64,000 nt of DNA, taken from the NCBI GenBank assembly GCA_014529385.2, contig CM043945.1:142270241-142334240 (forward strand), given 5' to 3'. Below are positions 55,404 to 64,000 of this stretch, piece after piece. A model generated the notes under the pieces. It was not told where the DNA came from, did no database searches, and worked only from the letters and a program-made list of their open reading frames with translations. Positions within the stretch are counted from its first letter, which is position 1. Each line of letters opens with the position of its first letter. A program made the position numbers and the translations under genes. This DNA is from Adiantum capillus-veneris (taxonomy: Eukaryota; Streptophyta; Polypodiopsida; Polypodiales; Pteridaceae).

Positions 55404-57305
55404 TCAAACCACCTGGCTCTGCTCACTTTCATCCATCTGTAACAATCGCCAATAGTGCCCTACCCAAGCACGTAGCCATCCATGCACACAAAAGGCCCAT
55501 AGCACTTTAGCACCTCTTCGAACATCATCTTGCATCATCAGCCTATATGGCTCGGCAAACACATCATCTGTATGAACCAACACTTCTGACCCTCCCTTCC
55601 AGCCATGTAAAGTAGAGCTCCTCTCAAAGGAACCTCGTATCTGATGGATAACATACTGCACAGTTGCACTTACAAGCATACCTTTCAACCACGGGTTGCA
55701 TACCTCTTTTGAAAGCTTGGACACATCCTGGGAATCTCCTCCATATGCCATAGAACACATCTCTTGCACCCGCTTCATTCTCTCTTGCATCTCCTCTTCG
55801 AACTCACTTACACTGTCATCAAGCCCTTCATCATTGATTGGCCCTTCAAGGTCGCTCAGTACTTCCTTCTGTCCAACTTCAGTCTCCTGCTCTTTAATCA
55901 CCTCTTCTACCTCTACATCATGCTTCTCTATGGAAGAGAGAAACTCGTCCTCTACCACATCCATCTCCAGTTCTGCCATAGACACGGCCACTTTATCTCT
56001 CTTGGCAAAATTCTGCACATGTTGCACCACCATGGCACATTCCACCGCTACTTTCATTAGCACTGCCATTAGCATGGCACCGCACACTACCTTCACCTAC
56101 ATTCCATCATCTGTAGGTCTAGACCGTACCTTTTGGCTTTCATCAACTATCTCGGCTTGCTCTGTTCCCTGCTCTTCTTGCACATGTGCTACTACCATAT
56201 CATCAAACATATAAGAGGGCAGCTTTACCTTTACCAGCTTGGGCTCATTAGATTCCGTCTCTTTGTCATAGGATGTGGACTCATCTGCTCTATCCTCCTC
56301 GCTTGTCTCCCAGCAAATCGAGCTTGTATCATCATCGGCATCGGCATCATATACCCACTCCGTATCAGCATCTGCATCCACTTGCTGCTCCACAAAAGCT
56401 TGACCATCTTCACCACTGTGCAAATTTTATTCATCAGTGTCTGAACCCTTGGTATCTGCATTTCGATTGCATTCGGCTACCTTTTCATGCAAACTTTCAA
56501 CAAGAACATGCTTTACCTCTTCAATCTGTACTGGAACCTCCACATCTGCTACCACTTTTGCATCTTGGTTCACCTTGACATGGAGCTTCTCCTCATTGAC
56601 AAGATCTTCCACCCTTGGCACATGCACATCACAAACTGGAAACCTCCAAGGAATGTAACCAATAGTAGGTCTTACCTCCACAGGCCTTGCATTTTGCACA
56701 ACTGGAACCACCTTTGGTTGGACCCAAGAGCACTTCGCTACCTCTGCAACAGGTATATAATCTGCTAGCTTTAGTATTCCCAACTCTAGCTTCTGCTTCA
56801 CCTTTCTACTCTTTATCTTTTCCAGATAGACCATGTCTTCATAGGTATCTACGCCATCTTCGACCTTTTCTCTAATCCTCGGATGTAAGCACTCTAACAG
56901 CTTTGACAGCTTCAAAGACTGATTGTTTTCAACCCCAATAGCAATCTCTAACTGCTTTCAACAAGCTTCAAACTGCTCAATGAAAATTGAGAAATCTTTA
57001 CTTACATCCTGGTGTACCGCCTTCAGCCTTGCACCAGCTTTCTCTGCCGTAATCTCTTCTCGAAACCGCTCCAGAAACTGACTCTGCAACCTTTGCCATG
57101 ATTCTTGATCACTGCTCTCTAAGCCCTCGAACCACACCTTTGCTTTACCTCGCATCAATAGCGGCACCATCTGTAGCCTTTTTGAATCCGTCGACATACG
57201 CATCGACAGCAACCATAATTCGAAATCTGCTAACCAATCCTCGGGATCTTCGACGCCTGTAAATATGGGGCCAAAACCTGGCTCCATCATCTCTGTCAGC
57301 TTCAA
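55404..57305 (-). pseudogene. Element E ORF: Gag domain fused to an unknown acidic region with a hydrophobic segment
   Basis: One frame of 634 codons runs from 57305 to 55404, interrupted by TGA at 56958, TAA at 56427 and TAG at 56097. The first 115 residues are Retrotrans_gag-like (EDPEDWLADFELWLLSM, then RGKAKVWFEGLE, then WQRLQSQFLERFREEI). After the TGA come LKLSKLLECLHPRIREKV and a Val/Glu-rich segment, then an acidic stretch (DADTEWVYDADADDD). A hydrophobic run of about 25 residues (CGAMLMAVLMKVAVECAMVV) follows the TAG, then a coiled-coil-like acidic part and a basic/aromatic end (CVHGWLRAWVGHYWRLL). There is no zinc knuckle. The part after Gag is not a pol domain, and I do not recognise it. 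A captured host segment is possible. Confidence 0.65.
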
Positions 57306-57394
57306 CCTTGGCCATCAAATATCTCGACCATCCACCAACCTCTTTGTTGGCAAAAAAACACCACTTTGAACTGCAAATTCGAGCATCAGACAGG

Positions 57395-57412
57395 TCCTCA
57401 TTGGGGGCACCA
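57395..57412 (-). other. Primer-binding site of element E
   Basis: The minus strand reads TGGTGCCCCCAATGAGGA, five bases after the LTR end TCTCCA. Confidence 0.68.
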
Positions 57413-57417
57413 GAAGA

Positions 57418-59508
57418 TGGAGAGGGGGAAAGGGGAACACACCCAACACACAACACAATGCCTCACTATAGCCCAGGGTATACACAGTGCCCCAATCCAC
57501 TAAAGTTCACCTTCAAAACTCAAAACTATCCGCAAGCAAACCATTGGTTTCACACAATCATACGCACATACGCCTTGCAATTCACCAGACAGACTCAATC
57601 ACTCCGCTTCGCTCAATTCACAGCCTTCCACACTCACACAGCCTCTCTCTACCTCTCTTTGCAGGACAAACCTCAGGGGCACACACACGTCTACACACGC
57701 CCGGAAACACACGCACACAAGCATAGAAGAGAAGGGGGAAGGGGGAATGACGCCTTGAAACAATAGCGGATAGTCTACTAGCATAGGCAATATCATGTAC
57801 ATCCAACACACCGCCGGCATGAACCTCAGCAACCAAAACAATGAGCTCCAAAGCTTTGACAAGAAAAAAACCTCCTTGGTCCAAAGACATTGGTCCAAAG
57901 ACACTGGTCCAAAAGACAGTGGTCCAAAAGAACCTTACAAATGAACATAAGCACCCTTTTATAGGGGTGTGCCTAGAAATCTCAAAAAAGAAAAATGGTG
58001 GTGTGATTCCATGTCGTGCACTCCATTGGGAGTTCTTTTTAGAAGTTTTATGCATTGCCAACACTTGGCTTAGTTATTTTTGAAGACCTTTGCATGCTAG
58101 ACACATTGGCCCTTTGGCCCCTTTCCTTTCATTTTTGTTGGCCGGCCGCCCGGACTCCCTTTCTTGGCCTTTGAGTATGCTTGACTTTGCACTTCCACTG
58201 TCCTTGTTGGCTTCTCCTTGCAGTGGGACCCCTCCTTTACACGAAGGGGGGAGGCAATAGCGACCTCGCTATTGCCCTCCCTCTCCTTATCAAAACTTTG
58301 GAGCCCCTTGGGCCGCGGGACCATGCCCCACTGAAACTGCCACGTCATCATCGACCTCACACCACGGGGGCGCCCTGCGCCGCCCGGCCTCGCCAGCTCT
58401 CCGCTCAAAACCGCCACCAACACACCACCGCTTCCGGACGCCACTATAGCGCCGCCACAATAGCGCCCCGATGCGCGCGGATGCCATAGCTAGGGGGAGG
58501 GGAGCTCCCCTTAGTCCTCTTGGATGCCTTATGGAGGGCCACGGCCCAACTTAAATACCACGCACTCCTGCCTCCTTTCCTCGCATGTGGGGTTATACAG
58601 GCTGCCACGTGGCCGCCCTGGAGGCCATGGCCTTTTGAACTCCAAAAAACCCCATTAAATTTTTAACACAAGCCTTTTTTTTTGGCTTGCCTTCATCTGG
58701 CCTCCATTCTCTGCTCCCAAGTCCTCCTACCAAGATGTAACCACCACCTGAAATGCCACTTTCTCGGCTCCGCCCACACCCTCTGTCTCTGCATTTTGAC
58801 CCCTCACCATCCTCGAATCAAGGCTCTCAAAAATGAAAAAAACATTTGCAATCCAATCCAGTCAAATGCTCCCAGTTTTCCGACGGCTATATCTCCTTGC
58901 TCCGGCCTCCGTTTGGCATGTAGTCTCTTCCTGTTAGCTCCGTATGATGTACACCTTGCTCTAGAACTTCGTCGATACTCAAAAGATGCCAGATGGCACG
59001 TACTCCAATGTGGACAAGTGGTCAGACCCGACCCCCAAAAAAACTTCCACTGACCATATCTTGCAAACCGTGGCTCCGATCCACAATCCAAAAAGACGGG
59101 TAGGCTCCATGAATTGAGCTCTACACATCTATACCTCAAGCTCCACTTGGACCACCTGTCTCCAGCTGCCCTGTCCGGCAAGAATCTGCAAACCACCAAA
59201 ACTTTAACCTTCAATAACTTGGGCTCCGTAGCTCGGTTTGATGAGCCGTCTGGACCTGCTCCTTCAAAACTTCAAGATCTTCATTCTTGGACCTCAAAAC
59301 TGCACTTTTCATCTCTTTCACCTACTACTCCAATTAGCCCCTTGTGTAGTCTTCCTTGGCCTGTAAGCCGCATCATGCATACACGTCCGTTGCTACCTAC
59401 CATCCCATGACCTTCCTGGCTGCACCATCCCTTTGCCATGCTTCTGCTTGCCTGTACACATCTGTCCATGCCATCTTCTAGAGTCGACACACTTTGGCTG
59501 CACCATCG
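57418..59508 (-). repeat. Element E 5' LTR
   Basis: About 2.09 kb between a (C/T)GATGGTGCAGCC start at 59508 and a CTCTCCA end at 57418. Only 58491-59508 has a partner in the 3' LTR. The end at 57418 is set by the primer site, so it is an inference. 58090-58490 is unusually GC-rich for this window. Confidence 0.6.
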
Positions 59509-61609
59509 TGTGTAGACGCCCTTGTGTAGACAAGTCCAAGTTTGACTCTGCAATGCACCCATGTGTGGCCGCCCTTGAGAAGACAACTCTACCTTGAAAT
59601 TGGCCGCCGGTCATTGAATTTAGCCACCGGCCATTGACTATCGACCAACCAGCAAACCAACCAGCCACTTTACGACCACTTTTCGACCCTTGTCTGGTGA
59701 CCATAATATTTTGGTGAAAATGAATATTCTGGCGAGAGACTGGCCGTGAATTTTTTATTTTCTAGTGAGTGATTTTTTTTCATGCACGATGGCTTCTGCT
59801 CATAATGGCGGACTTACAAATGTGTGTTTTTAATATTAAAAATTACAAGGAGTAAATCAGGCTCCATACTTTACAAAATCCATTGATTTGAGAGCGTAGT
59901 GAATATTTTTTGACATTCCAACCATAGGAGAGTGTTCCTAGACCCTAGGGCGACCCTTCTAGTTGAAATACTGAAAAATTGATGGTCAGAACTCCAAAGC
60001 TGATCAAGACTCAAAAAGAAGTGTGAAAAAGGTATAACAAGATTACAAAGAGTGAATCAAGAAAGCTCCAGGCAGATTGGTGTAGGAACATGGATCTCGA
60101 TCCATGAACCCATATAAAAATTTTGGCAGGAACTGATACCATTGGGTCCAGGGTGCCTCCAAATCTCCAGTTATATACTTTTGGTGAAAACATTGAGACA
60201 AAGACTCAAATAAATTAAGGAACTTGGGTAGAAATTTGTAAATAAATTAAAATTGGGCCTTTTTTACTACTTGGTATACAAATTCAAAAAGAAGTGAAAA
60301 TCTAACTTGTGCGTGGTTTGGATACAACTGACAAAAATTCATTTCGAGATGCAGTGGAACATGGATGGAAATCTGTGACCCCCTAAGAGACCTGACACTA
60401 ATATTTGACCACTAAGAAGATGATACCATTCGTAACAACTTTTGTGAAGACCTTCACAGCAAAAAACAACAAAAAGTTGACTAAACACCCAAAAACAAGC
60501 TGTTAGTTAAAAACCACAAGCAATTACAATTTTTTTCTTTTAACATGGAAAAAGGGTTCTAAATTCAAATATAAGTGGATAAGTAGGCCACATATACTTC
60601 AAGTAACAAGATGACCAAGTCTTGGGTCTAGACCTCGAGGAACATGGATCGTGTCAAATTTCAAGTAATTATATCAATGTGTGATACATGGATCGCGATC
60701 CATGTCTCCCTAACATAGAAACTACCCAGATTTATCCCATAGTTAGCACTTGTCCTGAAGAGCACAATGGTATTTTCAAATTCCAATTTGGAGTTGTATT
60801 GTGCAAGTTGCAAGCGAAATAGGAATTGTGTGAAAAGTGCGACAAAATCTTGATTTTTGTAGATTTTGACTAACCTAGTGGCTGTAAAGCTTTATCCACA
60901 AAGTGAATTTTGTATAGGCTCTATGGATCAGAATTGTAGGGAGCTACCTTTGGTTGAAGGGCTAAATGCACCATAAAAGGTAATAGATAAGGGTTTTGCA
61001 AGTCTTCTTTTCTTGATATATTTGCGATCAAGCAAACTATATCAGAATAGAAACCCTAGCATCAAAGACCAATCAAGCCACGTTTCAGCCGAGGGTAGTG
61101 TCAACCAAGGGACGACACCTACCTTAGATCCAATCTTGGAGGAGAGTATTTTTTATACACCGCATCTTTTATACCAAGACTTGAAATCCCTTGATTCCCG
61201 AGTTCATATGTCAAAAAATTGAGGAAGTGCCATCGCATACACGATATTCAATACAAGGGTACCACATTTCAAGACTAAAACATGGGATATAAGACTTGCA
61301 GTAAGTGTGCCATTGCATACAAGGATACCACATTTCAAGACTTAAACTTTGTATATAAGACTTGAAGTAAGGGTGCCTAAATGAGTCCCTTCCAGAACAC
61401 TTATGAGTGTTTATGAAATGAGAGAGTCTATGGGAGTAGAACCTAAATTGATAAGATGGCTGCAAAAACACAAAAATTGCAACCTTCTCAAGTGGCTAAG
61501 TGCGAGTCAAACAAGTACAATAGATAAAGAGATCCATATACACATGTTTTTATTTTTTAACAAGTCTTAACAGTGGGACAAGTAGCATATTTCCACACAG
61601 ATTAGGAGG
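59509..61609. other. Unrecognised stretch with palindromic motifs
   Basis: No gene was recognised. ACATGGATCGCGATCCATGT at 60686-60705 is a perfect 20-bp palindrome, and a near-perfect relative is at 60088-60106. Half sites occur near 60351 and 60642. A 66-bp direct duplication lies near 61245-61376 (TACCACATTTCAAGACT at 61260 and 61326). Confidence 0.5.
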
Positions 61610-62020
61610 GATTTTGGGTTAACATTAGAGGGAATGACGTTAACTTGGTTCCAATCACTGATTTAGTAGAGATTTCGTGAATATCAATCAACTCTGATGA
61701 GAGTTTGCGAAGGAATTCACTCAGAGGGTAATCAAGCATAACATTGCCTCTCAGATCTATACTTTCAGACAGAAAGAAAATGAAAAGGTGAAGGAAGCCT
61801 CACTTTGTTTCAAGCAATACATCAAAAGATGTCCAGTGCAAGAGTTTCCACAAACTGATTGATTACCGGTTCTCTTTATCGAGGGCTTGAAAAACAAAAT
61901 TTTAAAAAAGGACTTGCATTTAGAAGTGTGCAAGCAGGGATTTCATTGACAAGATCACAATTGTGTGATTAAGTTAATAGCTCTAGTAATTACAGAAAAA
62001 GACCTGATTACGTTAATTGT
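61610..62020 (+). pseudogene. Ty3 gag remnant
   Basis: Translation with shifts gives LTLEGMTLTWFQSL, then QKENEKVKEASLCFKQYIKRCP and LPVLFIEGLKNKILKKDLHLEVC. This is the middle of a Retrotrans_gag domain. Stops and shifts are present. It differs from the gag genes of elements A, B and E, and no other part of its element was seen. Confidence 0.6.
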
Positions 62021-63419
62021 TAATGTGTGTTGACTGGGATCTTGCTGAGTTGGATATTTGCTAACTCCGATTATTGCTAACTTTGATTATTTGCTGAGTT
62101 AGAAATTGCTGGTGTCGGGGAATAAGTTGTGCGGTTAGTGAGCCGGGTTAGCACAGGGCTGCTTGCTGTGGGAAACAGTTGGAGAGACATGCACAACACA
62201 AGAGAATATAGTACAAAAGACGCTTATGGAAACCTTAAACTAAAATATTGAATAAACTCAAAAGCTGAATACAAAAGACTTGACCGTCGCAATAGGCCCA
62301 TTGTGCTCTTAAAGCCGCCATGATCTTGAGCGGAAGCACAAACACCAAAGCCTTATTTGCTTCAGTTTCCTTCCCTTGCTCTTCCCAACCACCTTCACGT
62401 GCACTCACTTTGCCGTCGCTTGCTTTGGTCTTCTTTTAACTCAAACAATTCTCTGAAACTGCTAAAAACTTCTTCAAGCCAGCTTCTCTATGACAAAGCT
62501 CTCGTCTCTAAAAAACCTTCACCAAGGTATGATTTACTCCATCTTCAAACACATCCCCAATTACACAAGACTTCAGTTGTGGACTGTCAAACCGCTACCG
62601 TATCCACTGAAAACACTAAAGCTAGGCCATTTCAATGCCTCGACAACCTCTTGCAACTCTTACTTGGTAGCAACACCATCGTCAAAATCTTGTTCGATGA
62701 CTGATCTCCCTACACACTCTCTGTCCTGTTGATAATTAACGACCATCTCACGATGCTGCTCTTGGCCCTCCGCTCCTAGTGCTTGACAGCTGGGGCTTCT
62801 TGCTTCTTGGCAGCCCACTCTCACTGATCAACCTCCTCCTCTTCTTCTCACGGGCTCGTCCCCGGCTCTTCGACGGCTCTGTTTTCCTTTGCCCGTCTTG
62901 ACGGCACACTCTGCTTGATTATCCCCGCCTACTCGCGCTGGTTCTTTATTGCTGGAGCCTCTAAACTTTTGCACAATAACAAATTCAGTGGGCTGCACTC
63001 GAGTTCTTCTGCAGTTGATGCTCCTGCTGCTTGATAGTCCTTCACCACCACGTCCACCCTCGTCACCTCCTTGCACACTCGTCGGCTCCTGTGCGCGGCC
63101 CTCTGTACGTCAACCTGCACGGCCACGCTGCTGGCTGGACCCTCGCCTTTTCTAACGCTGCCTTCTTTGGCCAGAATAGCTTTTTCCTTCACTTAATATA
63201 TAATATATTTATAAAAAAAACCCTGCTCTTAGGCAATCATTCACACATGCCTCACGGCCTTGCCTTCCAGCTTCTCACTATATTTGGCATACAATGTATC
63301 CAAGGCAATGCTGAGTGCATTCTTACCAACCAAAGCACTTATATCTTGTAGCATCCTCACCACCTCCACGTTAATAGCCATCACCCACGAACAAAAGAAT
63401 GTTGGTCGCATTTTATAGC
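62021..63419. other. Unrecognised stretch
   Basis: Medium open frames on both strands at 62350-63190 lack recognisable domains. I see no gene, LTR or RNA here. Confidence 0.4.
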
Positions 63420-63962
63420 ATATACTTGAATCAAAGCATTTCCAAGCTCGTCATTTGGTTTTCATATTGTCAAGGCAATGCCGACTAGCATACATATCTA
63501 CCAAAGAGTCTTTGATCATTTTTTGATTGAAGTATCGTTGCCAACGCTATGCTGGCCGCACTTAGTGCTCTATAAAGTACACTCTAGGCATATGGATCAA
63601 CCATGGATTTGCGAAGCACAACCCCACAAGACATAAACTCCAAACATGAGCATACATTATCGGTCTGAATCGACATCAAACAACCTTGGTCTAAGCTTGT
63701 TCTTCCTGGATCAATCAGCAAACCAATAACATTGTGCACCCAGAAGAACCCAACCATATTCAACCTGCTTCTTAAGGACCTCAAAATCTCTTGGGTCGAA
63801 TACCATAGCAAGCACATAACATCTATGACCCTCACAGTAAAGTAAAACTTCCCTTGAATCATTATGCAACACCCAGCTCTCGTAAACATTTGATAGCTTT
63901 TGCTGAGTAAGCATATCAGAACACTGCATATCTTTTCTTGGTAACCATGATAGCACTGACAT
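63420..63962 (-). pseudogene. Possible decayed PPR-protein gene fragment
   Basis: On the minus strand, at about 63445-63510, the sequence reads SLVDMYASRHCLDN, close to the LVDMYA-x-C-G-x-(L/I)-D-x-A opening of plant PPR repeats. Just upstream, 63600-63690 encodes QTDNVCSCLEFMSCGVVLRKS, which can be read as the PDNVTF...L.AC.....L..G part of the preceding repeat. Several stops and shifts separate them. An 83-codon open frame (63711-63962) lies upstream and is not clearly PPR. PPR proteins bind organelle RNA. This copy is broken. Confidence 0.35.
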
Positions 63963-64000
63963 AAGAATTAGTAGAAAGAGTAGATGGATCCAACCATAGC

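Larger units (their letters stand above)
54205..59508 (-). mobile_element. Element E: gag-only LTR retrotransposon (TR-GAG-like)
   Basis: On the minus strand: 5' LTR 57418-59508, primer site 57395-57412, one long ORF with a Gag domain, polypurine tract 55221-55235 and truncated 3' LTR 54205-55220. There is no trace of protease, RT, RNase H or integrase. Non-autonomous LTR elements that encode only Gag are known in plants (TR-GAG). The primer site resembles element B's at 15 of 18 positions, and the tract shares the GGGNTGGGCAA pattern, which suggests the B/C/D family as helper. Confidence 0.75.

Noticed and set aside
58097-58489. GC-rich segment as a CpG island of a host gene
   Set aside because: It lies inside the inferred 5' LTR of element E and shows no exon-like frame.
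54307-59704. Pairs of similar open frames at 54300-55200 and 58680-59700 as duplicated genes
   Set aside because: They are the two LTRs of element E. The frames differ between copies and carry no domain.

Overview
This window is nuclear DNA from a land plant, made almost wholly of transposable elements. The plant call rests on a CACTA (En/Spm) element with TNP2-type and Ptta/En/Spm-type transposase genes split by GT-AG introns, on Ty3-type elements of the plant Tat/Athila kind (one with a second RNase H), on a copia-type LTR followed by an initiator-Met-like primer site, and on a possible decayed PPR gene. The species cannot be named from the sequence. No host gene is clearly intact. No tRNA, rRNA, CRISPR array or prokaryotic operon was seen.

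Layout. 1-1373: 3' end of a CACTA element (copy 1). 1374 to about 8090: a heavily decayed Tat-like Ty3 element (C, + strand), cut at its 5' side by CACTA copy 1. About 8090-13765: unrecognised decayed DNA with microsatellites and one degenerate coding stretch. 13766-13860 plus 27324-27563: a copia-type LTR, split by element A. 13861-27318: element A, a structurally complete Ty3 element on the minus strand (LTRs of 581 and 593 bp, TSD GTGTA, about 1% LTR divergence by eye). 27578-30035: unrecognised. 30036-32088: the integrase end and half an LTR of another copy of the C family (D, + strand). 32089-39655: element B (minus strand, same family), inserted in D's LTR. 39656-43853: an apparently inverted block that holds B's 5' LTR and the other half of D's LTR. 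About 43900-45235: a large imperfect palindrome beside 90-bp tandem arrays. 46065-54204: a full-length CACTA element (copy 2). 54205-59508: a gag-only, TR-GAG-like LTR element (E, minus strand). 59509-64000: unrecognised DNA, a gag remnant and a possible PPR pseudogene.

How the parts work together. A, B, C and D encode Gag, protease, reverse transcriptase, RNase H and integrase for copy-and-paste transposition. E encodes only Gag and an unknown domain, but its primer site and polypurine tract resemble those of the B/C/D family, which may have mobilised it. The CACTA genes encode a TNP2-like transposase and a partner protein expected to bind the 12-bp GTCGCTAT repeats near the element ends. 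Nearly every nonsense codon examined can be explained by one C-to-T change (CGA to TGA, CAG to TAG, CAA to TAA), as expected of silenced, methylated elements.

The most unusual observations are: a second retropepsin-like domain (DTGA...LGRTWM) downstream of integrase in element A, in the same reading frame as gag-pol, while the usual upstream protease has Glu in place of the catalytic Asp; a four-fold WVPK repeat after it; an inversion that flipped B's 5' LTR; the palindrome beside 90-bp arrays; and a 16-20 bp palindromic motif (ACATGGATC-GATCCATGT type) shared by two distant anonymous segments.
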